Of a DNA stretch of 64,000 nucleotides, positions 28,232 through 36,011 are shown in pieces (position 1 is the stretch's first letter; each line of letters opens with the position of its first letter). Below the pieces are notes generated by a model. It was not told the DNA's origin and did not search any database. It saw only the letters and a list, made by a program, of their open reading frames with translations. Both the position numbers and the translations under genes were made by a program. Where the stretch lies: assembly GCF_014077625.1 (NCBI RefSeq), contig NZ_JACFXU010000013.1:744001-808000 (forward strand). Reading direction: 5' to 3'. Origin of the DNA: Sediminihaliea albiluteola. Lineage in GTDB: Bacteria > Pseudomonadota > Gammaproteobacteria > Pseudomonadales > Halieaceae.

Positions 28232-28645
28232 ATGACTATTGTTCCCGCAAATCGCCTGCAAGGCTTTTTTAAGCCACTGCCTAGGTTTAGCAACAAAGTT
28301 CCCAGCCTCTACATCGATAGCCTGCTCGTCCCTGATGACCCCTACGAAATGAAGGTCTATTTCGTAAACAACTCGGGCCGCAGCCTTGAATGGCTAGATC
28401 TACCCTACCCTATGTTTCAGCCCTATCGAAGTACTTCGATTGAGAGCGTGCGCTATCTGAATATCGAGCACAGCGAAGCAGTATTAGTCGCTGAGTTTGA
28501 TCAAGTTTTTGACAGCGACTTCCTCCACCGGCTGAGCTTTAAATGGAAGGCAGCAGAACAGCCGCTAAAAGAAGCCCAGCTGCTTAGCAAGGGATGCAAA
28601 AAATTCCACTATCACGTGCTGGAGTGGTTAAGCGATGATGCTTGA
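28232..28645 (+). CDS. conserved-looking protein of unknown function
   Basis: A 137-residue soluble protein that I do not recognise. It has an aromatic-rich, beta-type composition (DPYEMKVYFVNNSGRSLEWLDLPYPMFQPY) and a C-terminal KKFHYHVLEWLSDDA. No signal peptide or membrane helix is present. GGAG lies seven bases before the ATG, supporting expression. Its last 11 bases overlap the start of the next gene, so the two are almost certainly co-translated and may form a pair. Confidence 0.6.
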   Translation: MTIVPANRLQGFFKPLPRFSNKVPSLYIDSLLVPDDPYEMKVYFVNNSGRSLEWLDLPYPMFQPYRSTSIESVRYLNIEHSEAVLVAEFDQVFDSDFLHRLSFKWKAAEQPLKEAQLLSKGCKKFHYHVLEWLSDDA

Positions 28646-29105
28646 AGATGCTTTGCAAGAACAAGACTTTGAGCAGCAGCTGCAATGGCAGTTCTTTCGC
28701 TTTCAGTTCAAGCGCCGTGCGCGCTGCGCTTCACTTTTTGACTCTGAACAGGGACGGGAGATTATGCAACTACCTAGCCAAGACCGTAGCGTGGCAGGAT
28801 TTGCACTGCATCCTGACTCAGCTTTTAGCAGGGATTTGGCCGCTTATTTGCACTATTTAGAGCGACACCATCTCCTCTTGTACTTTGAGCAGCCTGATCT
28901 AGTGGAAATCTGCGCTGTGGAGGATTACTGCGAAGACGATAACTGGGATGAGGATGACGGGGATGAGGAGGAAGGCTTGTTTAGCTATTCGACCCTCAAT
29001 CTCAGGCTGCCCCCGCGCAGCTATTCTCAGAGCTCTGTGGGCTTTAGCTTCATTGACGACAAGCTATTTTCCTCGAGCTACCTAGAGGTCATCGAGCTGC
29101 CCTAG
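28635..29105 (+). CDS. acidic protein of unknown function, overlapping partner of the preceding gene
   Basis: A 156-residue protein that I do not recognise. The N-terminal half is helical and aromatic (FEQQLQWQFFRFQFKRRARCASLF, then DLAAYLHYLERHHLLLYF). A strongly acidic stretch, EDDNWDEDDGDEEEG (about 110-124), is followed by a beta-like C terminus (SSVGFSFIDDKLFSSSYLEVIELP). It overlaps the preceding gene by 11 bases in a different frame. No transport signal is present. Confidence 0.55.
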   Translation: MMLEDALQEQDFEQQLQWQFFRFQFKRRARCASLFDSEQGREIMQLPSQDRSVAGFALHPDSAFSRDLAAYLHYLERHHLLLYFEQPDLVEICAVEDYCEDDNWDEDDGDEEEGLFSYSTLNLRLPPRSYSQSSVGFSFIDDKLFSSSYLEVIELP

Positions 29106-29308
29106 CAGGCCATCAGGCAGAGAGTAAAAGCTCTGTCTGATGAACAAGTTCGATGGACACAAGTACCCAACATCCAGCCTTCAAGCTAACAATGCTGCCA
29201 CTGAGCTGCTGACCTAGTCCCTTTGGATGATTGTCAGAGTGAGTTAAGCCGCCTAGTATCCCTCTTTAAAATATCCATTTAAAAAATAGCAATAAGAGGG
29301 TTAAGTAG

Positions 29309-30697
29309 GTGGCAGCTAGTACTCAGACACAGATTGATTCAGCAGCTCAAGCTTGGATAAAACTGGTATTAAAAGCCAAGTCCATCGAGCTCCAGCGCAT
29401 GCTTGTCCGCCGCGAAGCTTGGCAAATCACTGCCGAGCTCAACTCAGGTGACAAAGCTAGCTACTTTCTTAGGATAGACCGGGATGCATTGCGTGGTGAG
29501 CCAGGCACTCGTGGCTTAAAGCGCGAGTCCGATCTGATGCGCTGTTTAGCTGAGCACAGCCAGATCCCCATTCCCAAAGTGCTGGCCTGGAGTGATGAGC
29601 ACTGTATTGCTATTCAATCCTTCGTCTCGGGGCGGGCGGATCTAAACAATGCGGCCCCTGAAGAGCAGCACTCTGTGATGCAACACTTCATGGACATCTT
29701 AGCTGAGATGCACCAGATCGACGTAGATCAGTTCAATCTCGAAGGTTTTGAGCTACCGTCGACCGCTGAAGAGCACTCCCTAATAGAGCTCGACGCAGTA
29801 GACAGCCAAGTCGACTAAAGCCTGCCACCAGATAGCAGCACCCTACTGGGCAGCTTTGGTAAAACCTGGCTACGCAAGCATGTGCCTACAACAGTGGAGC
29901 GCACTTCAATCTTGCAGGGCGACACCGGTGCCGGCAATTTTCTGTTTGCCGATGGTCGGGTGACCGCGGTAGTTGATTGGGAGTGGGCTCACTATGGCGA
30001 CCCAATGGAGGACCTGGGTAATATCTGGCTCAGGGATTTCTTTACGCCGAGCGCTGGCGGTGACTTAAGTGATTACTTTCGGCGCTACGCGGCCAAAGCT
30101 GGCCTGCAATTAGATCGACAAAAAATCATCTACTACTTAGTCCATCAACTGATCCGCGGCGTAGTGTTCATTCCGCACATGACACGCCGCGCCGACTGGC
30201 GCTCAACGGTGGCCCTAAACCTTGGCTACCAAGCAATCAGCGATCTCGTGAGCTGCGAGGCCATTGGGCTGTATCACGGCATTGAGGAGACTGAGACTGA
30301 GTCCCTTGAGATTATCGAGGACCCTGAGGCAGGTGATCTCTACCGGCTCATCACAAAACAACTCGAACAAGGCGTGGCGCCAAAGCTAAATGACGATTAC
30401 AGCTTATCCCTAGTGGCAGGTGTCGCCGACATCACTCGCTACTTGGAGCGCCGCCACATCAATGGCCCCCGAGCGGATAAGATGGAGCTGGAAGGTATCA
30501 ACCGCTTACTGGGAGAAAGCTATCAAGAGCTGCAGGCGGCGCGTCAGGCCTTTAACATTGAACTGCAAAACATGCCAAAAACTGACGAGCTAGCAGTACT
30601 AGAGCACTGCTGGGGCGTAGCGAGGCGCAACTTGGAGCTGATGGGTCCCTTAGCGGATCGCTGGCGCCAATGCCGCTTGGCAACGGTCGATGTGTAA
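29309..30697 (+). pseudogene. phosphotransferase (APH fold) gene split by one in-frame TAA
   Basis: Two frames, 29309-29818 and 29882-30697, lie in the same reading frame and read as one 462-residue protein apart from TAA at 29816-29818. The first part holds the kinase N-lobe (SYFLRIDRD, IPIPKVLAWSDEHCIAIQSFVSGRADL). The second holds the catalytic loop ILQGDTGAGNFLF (usually HGDxxxxN, here with Q for H) and VDWEWAHYGDPMEDLGN. A helical C-terminal extension of about 150 residues resembles domains often found beside such kinases. Start is GTG 29309 with AAGAGG upstream. Without read-through the product lacks its catalytic half. A sequencing error is the main alternative. Confidence 0.8.
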
Positions 30698-30869
30698 CGA
30701 GGGAGTGACAACAGAGCCCCGCGAAGTCCTTAGGGCAAGGACCGGAAGCCGGGCAGCTTACCAGTACCCCAGCCAAGCCGAAAAGGCGCATTACATTTAC
30801 AGGAAAATGTTTTTGCTGCATCATAGTCTTTTGCAGTCAAGATCATTAACTCGACTTGGGCCTTAAGGT

Positions 30870-32846
30870 ATGCGCTATAAAAACCTATTAAAATCCTGCT
30901 TGGCAGGCCTGACCCTTATTCTAGTGGCCTGTGGCGAGAGTGCTATAGACTACTCTGGAAACATTGGTCAGTGGCAGTATTATGGTGGCAATGCCGGCGG
31001 TCAGCGCTTTGCTGACCTCGATCAAATCACTGCTGATAACGTCAAGGACTTAGAAGTCGCCTGGGTCTACCACACAGGTGACGTATCCAGCGGCAATGAA
31101 ACACATGGCGCCACCGCCTTCCAAGCCACGCCACTGGTTGCAGAGGGTACGATGTATGTCTGCACGCCTTACAACCGCGTAATCGCCCTCGACCCTGAAA
31201 CCGGCGAGGAGCGCTGGACCTATGACCCAGAAGTCGATCTCAGTGGTATATACACACCCACCTGTCGCGGAGTGGCTTACTGGCAGGGTGAGGAGCAAGG
31301 CACTTGCAGTAGCCGTATCGTCAGCGGCACTCTGGATGCCAGGCTCATTAATATCGATGCCAAAACAGGTAAAGCCTGCAGCGACTTCGGAGATCAGGGT
31401 TCAGTGAACCTGCTGAACAATCTCGGCGACGTGCGCCCCGGGGAGTACTATGTCACTTCGGCGCCCCTAGTGATCAATGACCTAGTTATCACCGGCGCCT
31501 TCGTTAAGGACGGCCAGCGAGTAGATGCCCCATCCGGGGTCGTGCGGGCCTACGACATACGCAGCGGCCAGTTACGCTGGGCATACGACCCAGTACCACC
31601 TGGCATGACCACGATCACTGCAGAACAAGCCGAGCAAGGCGCCCTGTTTACCCGCTCGACACCCAATACATGGGGCAATATCTCAGCCGATATAGAGCGC
31701 GGTATCGTTTACCTGCCTACTGGAGGCTCACAGCCGGACCATTACGCAGGCGATGAGCGCGGCGACATGGATTACTACGGCACTTCAGTCATTGCCGTTG
31801 ATGCCAATACCGGCGAGCGTATCTGGAACTTCCAAACCGTTCACCACGACATTTGGGACTGGGACGTTGCGGCCCAGCCGGTGACCTTTGAACAGCATGG
31901 CACAACACCCGGAGTGATCGCCGCCACCAAGATGGGGCATATCTTCTTGCTCAACCGGGAAACCGGCGAGCCGCTATTTCCGGTGGAAGAAAGAGCAGTA
32001 CCCCAAAGCCGCGTACCGGGAGAGTTCAGCGCCCCAACACAACCCTTCCCCACCCTACCCAAACCCGTACACCCGAATAAGCTGACAGAGGATGATATCT
32101 GGGGCATCTACCCCGGTGACAAAGCGGCCTGCTTAAAGCAGTTCCGAGAGTTCACTTACGAAGGGATCTTTACGCCGCCGGATATCGAGCGCCCTGCGCT
32201 GCTCTGGCCCGGCTTAGGCGGCGGCATCAACTGGGGCTCAGTCTCGGTAAACCCCCATACCAATATCATGCTGGTGAACAGTATGCGGGTTCCCTACACC
32301 GTACAAATCCTGCCCCGTGCCGCGGCAGAATCCTTAGACGGCTCTGACTTGGTGGGCGTCAACCCACAGGAAGGGACCCCTTATGTGGTGCAACGCGGTG
32401 GCTTTTTATCACCCAACAACACGCCCTGTACCCCACCACCCTGGGGCGTGTTAACGGCCATCAATCTAGATTCCGGTGAAACCCTTTGGGAGCAAGCATT
32501 GGGCAACCTGGCAGAACTAGCCCCCCTTGGTCTAGGCAAATTTTTCAACTGGGGCACTCCCAATACCGGCGGCAGTCTACAAACCGCTAGTGGTTTAGTC
32601 TTTATAGCGGCGACGCTGGACGGCTATATCCGCGCCTTTGACTCAGCCTCAGGCAAACTGCTGTGGGACAGTAAGCTACCAGCCCCTGCCCAAGCCACAC
32701 CGATCAGCTACCGCTTATCGCCCGAGGGCAAGCAATACATTGCCATTGCTGCTGGTGGCCACGGCCCACTCGCCTATGCTGCCAAAGGCCCAGAGAAACT
32801 GGGCGAGCTGCTGGGCGATGCCATTGTGGTGTACGCCCTACCTTAG
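30870..32846 (+). CDS. PQQ-type beta-propeller dehydrogenase, lipoprotein
   Basis: A 658-residue quinoprotein-like dehydrogenase that would oxidise an alcohol or sugar and pass electrons to the respiratory chain. The N terminus is a lipoprotein signal (MRYKNLLKSCLAGLTLILVACG, lipobox LVAC with C21). Repeated propeller blades show the tryptophan-docking pattern, for example RVIALDPETGEERWTYDP, GVVRAYDIRSGQLRWAYDP, VIAVDANTGERIWNFQ, and TAINLDSGETLWEQ. The HDIWDWDVAAQPV segment is typical of membrane glucose-dehydrogenase-like enzymes. No haem c motif (CxxCH) is present. Monocistronic; PQQ biosynthesis genes are not in the window. Confidence 0.88.
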   Translation: MRYKNLLKSCLAGLTLILVACGESAIDYSGNIGQWQYYGGNAGGQRFADLDQITADNVKDLEVAWVYHTGDVSSGNETHGATAFQATPLVAEGTMYVCTPYNRVIALDPETGEERWTYDPEVDLSGIYTPTCRGVAYWQGEEQGTCSSRIVSGTLDARLINIDAKTGKACSDFGDQGSVNLLNNLGDVRPGEYYVTSAPLVINDLVITGAFVKDGQRVDAPSGVVRAYDIRSGQLRWAYDPVPPGMTTITAEQAEQGALFTRSTPNTWGNISADIERGIVYLPTGGSQPDHYAGDERGDMDYYGTSVIAVDANTGERIWNFQTVHHDIWDWDVAAQPVTFEQHGTTPGVIAATKMGHIFLLNRETGEPLFPVEERAVPQSRVPGEFSAPTQPFPTLPKPVHPNKLTEDDIWGIYPGDKAACLKQFREFTYEGIFTPPDIERPALLWPGLGGGINWGSVSVNPHTNIMLVNSMRVPYTVQILPRAAAESLDGSDLVGVNPQEGTPYVVQRGGFLSPNNTPCTPPPWGVLTAINLDSGETLWEQALGNLAELAPLGLGKFFNWGTPNTGGSLQTASGLVFIAATLDGYIRAFDSASGKLLWDSKLPAPAQATPISYRLSPEGKQYIAIAAGGHGPLAYAAKGPEKLGELLGDAIVVYALP

Positions 32847-32889
32847 GGCTTTACATCGCTCTGCAAGAGAGTAAGCCTGAAACGACAGG

Positions 32890-32928
32890 CAAAAAAAAGC
32901 CAAGCCACCCAAGAAGAGTGGCTTGGCT
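32890..32928 (-). terminator. rho-independent terminator of the Dabb/LLM operon
   Basis: AGCCAAGCCAC (32898-32908) and GTGGCTTGGCT (32918-32928) form a perfect 11-bp stem with a 9-base loop. Eight A residues at 32891-32898 become the U-tract on the minus strand, so it terminates the minus-strand operon ending at 32950. It may also stop plus-strand transcripts of the dehydrogenase gene less efficiently. Confidence 0.9.
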
Positions 32929-32949
32929 AAAGCCCAACATGAAACTGTA

Positions 32950-33246
32950 TTAGCCTGTTTTGATTTGCGCCGTAGAGTAACTGGCCATGACCTCGCCACA
33001 GACTGGGAAAATCACATCTGTGTGCGCAGCGTGAGTCGAATAGTGGAGGAAATCTTCTTCGCTATCGAAAGTACCAAAGACAGCTAGATCCGCGTTTCCT
33101 TCAAGCAAATTTAAATCTAAGCCCACGCTAAACTCCCGAATCACTGATATATGTTCAGGTAAGCTTTCGAACGCTGCTTTCACCGCTTCGCGCCGCTCTT
33201 GGCTGGTACCTTCCTTGAAATAAATCAATGCCACATGCTTAATCAT
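32950..33246 (-). CDS. Dabb (stress-responsive alpha/beta barrel) domain protein
   Basis: A 98-residue dimeric ferredoxin-like fold protein. MIKHVALIYFKEGTSQERREAVKAAFESLPEHISVIREFSVGLDLN (in pieces) followed by LAVFGTFDSEEDFLHYSTHAAHTDVIFPV is the classic Dabb pattern. Some relatives are heme-degrading, olivetolic-acid-cyclase or monooxygenase-like enzymes, others unknown. Its start lies two bases after the stop of the LLM oxidoreductase gene, so they form one operon that ends at a strong terminator. Confidence 0.88.
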   Translation of the reverse strand: MIKHVALIYFKEGTSQERREAVKAAFESLPEHISVIREFSVGLDLNLLEGNADLAVFGTFDSEEDFLHYSTHAAHTDVIFPVCGEVMASYSTAQIKTG

Positions 33247-33248
33247 TA

Positions 33249-34442
33249 TTAACCTACCTTCTTTCCCTTGGATGCCATGTCGTCATCGTGAACTTTAATC
33301 GCCTTTTCAATGCCGCCCATATACTCCGCCATAAAGCGATCAGCATTACTGGCAGCCCAATCTAAAGATGCTGTGCGATTAATATTCGAGTGCTGGAAAT
33401 GCGGCATCACGTACTGGGCCACTAAATCATAGGATTTCTTAGTGGCTTCAAAATCGGCCGCATTATGGACCAATGATAAGAAGCTACCGAAACCACCAGA
33501 TTGGTTCTGCAGTTTCTCAATATGAGCAATCAGGTCGTCTGGGGTGCCCACTATACCCACGCCAAAGGCACCGAGCCCACCCGTGGTCCAAACATCAATG
33601 GCCTCATCCAAATCCTTCACTTGCGGGAACAGCTCACCGCCAAACTTATGGAAATAATTAAACATATCCAGCAAACCAAACTCGAGATCGCGCCGGGCCT
33701 GCTCTCTGGTTTCGGCAATATGGAATGGCGTGACCACGCGCCAGGTATCCCGATTAACACTTTTGCCAAACTCGCTGGCCCGGGCTTCGCATATTTGCCA
33801 ACTATCAGCCAAGGCTTTAAAACCCTGTGGGCTTGAGGCGGCAACTGACAGCATTGCAACACCGTGTTTACCGGCCAAGCGCGCCCCTGCGGGTGAAATA
33901 GCTGAAGCCACGGCAATTTCCAAATTAGCCTGGTAAGGCAGAATGTGCATCCGCGCTTCGTTCAATGTAAACCAGTCGGTTTTAGCCGTAACTGTCTCTC
34001 CGTCGAGCAGGCGAACCAAGACGTCGAGCGACTCCTCCATACGCTCACGCAAGCGCTGCGGGTCAATGCCCATCATATAAGCATCGGCAATAAGTTGCCC
34101 CGGCCCCACACCAAAGATCAATCGCCCACGGGTTTGGTGATCCAGCTGGGCTATGCGATCAGCCAACACTAAGGGTTGGTGATAAGACAGCGAGCTGACG
34201 CCGGTACCAAAGCGTATGTTGCGCGTACGCTCTGCTGCAGTAGCAATAAAGACCTCCGGCGAGGCGATGCACTCATAAGCACCTGAGTGATGTTCACCTA
34301 TCCAGGCCTCGTCAAAATCTCGCAAGTCGAGATGCTGAATAAGCTCAAAATCTCGCTCTAAGGCAAAGGTAGGACTGGTTCGATCATTGTGAAAAGGAGC
34401 AAAAAAGGCTCCGAAGCGCATGCGTTTTGGTTGATAGCTCAT
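33249..34442 (-). CDS. LLM-class flavin-dependent monooxygenase
   Basis: A 397-residue bacterial-luciferase-like oxygenase of the larger (limonene-monooxygenase-like) group. Signature stretches are MRFGAFFAPFHNDRTSPTFALERDFELIQHLDLRDFDEAWIGEHHSGAYECIASPEVFIATAAERTRNIRFGTGVSSLSYHQP (in pieces, residues 8-90), RLIFGVGPGQLIADAYMMGIDP (about 110-131) and FGVGIVGTPDDLIAHIEKLQNQSGGFGSFL (about 290-320). It would use reduced FMN from a separate reductase; one is encoded at 23450-23920. It is transcribed with the Dabb gene and diverges from a second LLM gene at 34911. Confidence 0.88.
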   Translation of the reverse strand: MSYQPKRMRFGAFFAPFHNDRTSPTFALERDFELIQHLDLRDFDEAWIGEHHSGAYECIASPEVFIATAAERTRNIRFGTGVSSLSYHQPLVLADRIAQLDHQTRGRLIFGVGPGQLIADAYMMGIDPQRLRERMEESLDVLVRLLDGETVTAKTDWFTLNEARMHILPYQANLEIAVASAISPAGARLAGKHGVAMLSVAASSPQGFKALADSWQICEARASEFGKSVNRDTWRVVTPFHIAETREQARRDLEFGLLDMFNYFHKFGGELFPQVKDLDEAIDVWTTGGLGAFGVGIVGTPDDLIAHIEKLQNQSGGFGSFLSLVHNAADFEATKKSYDLVAQYVMPHFQHSNINRTASLDWAASNADRFMAEYMGGIEKAIKVHDDDMASKGKKVG

Positions 34443-34910
34443 CGATAGTGTCTCCTAGAGAAACTGACAAAACATTGTGTTTGGATTGTTTTTTAATAAT
34501 AGCCGCAGAAAGCGCCCCTTGCAATAAAGATTCACTAGGACTTCAAAATAGCTCTATAGAGAGCATAGGTGCAGGGTTTTAAAGCCAAGTGCCTTGAATG
34601 AAAACCCAGCACTGTTGAAAAATCACTTATAGAGGAGCAATGTAAAACAATAGAGCAAATAGAGCTGCACAGAGGTCATTGTCGTGCAGCTGTTAAAGCA
34701 GTGGCTGTCTAGTGTGCAGTGCTGTACCAAGCTCAAGATATGACTGCGGTACTGCCCCTAGGCTGATCGCAAAGGCTAAAGTAGCGTTTAGCTACACTTG
34801 CCTAACAAGAGGAAGTGGGCAAGTATTCCAAGCCATTAGTGAGAGCTTGAACAGACAGGCCTTCTTCCTTAGCAGTTCACATTAAGACTCTTTAGATAAG
34901 GACAAACAGT
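34443..34910. other. 468-base region between divergent LLM genes
   Basis: No coding frame is supported. It should hold two divergent promoters. A dyad CTTGCC (34797-34802) / GGCAAG (34818-34823) could be an operator. AAGGA at about 34900 serves the ATG at 34911. Nothing else is recognised. Confidence 0.4.
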
Positions 34911-35822
34911 ATGAGCAAAGCGCTGCGCGTCGGTATAACGCTGTTTCGCATCGATGAATTGACCCATGGCGATATGGGCAAGGTACTCGCTATGGCAGAA
35001 ATGGCCGATGCTAAAGGTGTCGATATGCTCAGTATCCCTGATCATATTTGCTTTAGCAGTGATGCCGCCAAGGACTACCCTATGGGGCCGGATGCCTTCC
35101 CAGGCACCCTAGATGAGCCTTGGTATGAGCCATTGACTCTACTAGCCGCCATTGGCGCTCGAACTAAGCAGATTTTACTGTCAACGGCAGTGATGATTGC
35201 GCCCGCCCGCACTGCGGTCATGTTGGCCAAACAGTTAGCCACCCTGGACTGCATTTCTAATGGCCGCGCTGTACCTGTGTTTGGCGCTGGTTGGCAACGC
35301 GCTGAATTTGACAGCCAGAACCTGCCCTTTGAGGGACGCTTTACCCATATGGAAGAGCAAATACAGGTCTGTCGTGCACTGTGGAGCGGTGGCCCACAAA
35401 GCTTCCAGGGCAAATTCGTCCAATTTGAGGATCTCTGGTCCTACCCACTACCCGTGCAAGGCGCGGCATTACCCATCTGGTTAGGGCTGAGCCCCTCCCC
35501 GCGCAATATTGAGCGCATGGCACGCTTCGCCGACGGTTGGTTACCGGCCATGGAATCTCTGGAAAAGATCAAAGAAACCAGAGATAAACTCAGCACTAGC
35601 TTGGAAAAGCATGGCCGAGACCCAGAAAATTTCGATATCCGCAGCAGCCTGATACCAGTGCCACACAAAAGTGGTGGCATTGATTTCGATGCCACCTTCG
35701 CGCAAGCCGAAAACATGAAAGCTGCAGGGGTCACGGTTATCGACACTGCCCCTACCCTGCTGACTGACAGGCTTGATGACCTGGAAATGATCCTGGATCG
35801 ACTGGTGGCTCTACGCGAGTAA
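34911..35822 (+). CDS. LLM-class F420-type oxidoreductase
   Basis: A 303-residue luciferase-like TIM-barrel protein of the TIGR03619-like group. Typical segments are LRVGITLFRIDELTHGDMGKVLAMAEMADAKGVDMLSIPDHICF (in pieces), TKQILLSTAVMIAPARTAVMLAKQLATLDCISNGRAVPVFGAGWQRAEF (about 84-130) and LPIWLGLSPSPRNIERMARFADGWLPAM (about 185-212). The studied relatives use F420H2, but FMN is possible. It diverges from the LLM-Dabb operon and precedes the TonB receptor gene, so the group may serve uptake and oxidation of one substrate. Confidence 0.85.
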   Translation: MSKALRVGITLFRIDELTHGDMGKVLAMAEMADAKGVDMLSIPDHICFSSDAAKDYPMGPDAFPGTLDEPWYEPLTLLAAIGARTKQILLSTAVMIAPARTAVMLAKQLATLDCISNGRAVPVFGAGWQRAEFDSQNLPFEGRFTHMEEQIQVCRALWSGGPQSFQGKFVQFEDLWSYPLPVQGAALPIWLGLSPSPRNIERMARFADGWLPAMESLEKIKETRDKLSTSLEKHGRDPENFDIRSSLIPVPHKSGGIDFDATFAQAENMKAAGVTVIDTAPTLLTDRLDDLEMILDRLVALRE

Positions 35823-35926
35823 AAAGATTTTACTCAAAACTCAAAATTAAAAACCTCGGCATATCGAAAAGGCGCACCATTTCTTACTAAAGGACTTTTT
35901 GCTTAAAAAACAAAAAGTTAAGCATC

Positions 35927-35961
35927 GTCTCTGCCCTTATTGCAAAGATTAGGGCAGAGAC
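35927..35961 (+). other. 11-bp stem-loop in the leader of the TonB receptor gene
   Basis: GTCTCTGCCCT (35927-35937) is the exact reverse complement of AGGGCAGAGAC (35951-35961) with a 13-base loop. It ends 50 bases before the TonB receptor start. An AT-rich dyad ACTTTTTG/CAAAAAGT lies just before it (35894-35918). It could end the LLM transcript or act as an operator or leader structure for the receptor gene. Confidence 0.55.
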
Positions 35962-36011
35962 ATAAGATACCTTTTGAAATGTTTTTAATAGCTCAGGTAT
36001 CGAGGTTAAAA

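Noticed and set aside
29882-30697. Second half of the phosphotransferase as a separate gene with GTG start
   Set aside because: It is in frame with the upstream half, lacks an own ribosome site, and starts in the middle of the kinase fold.
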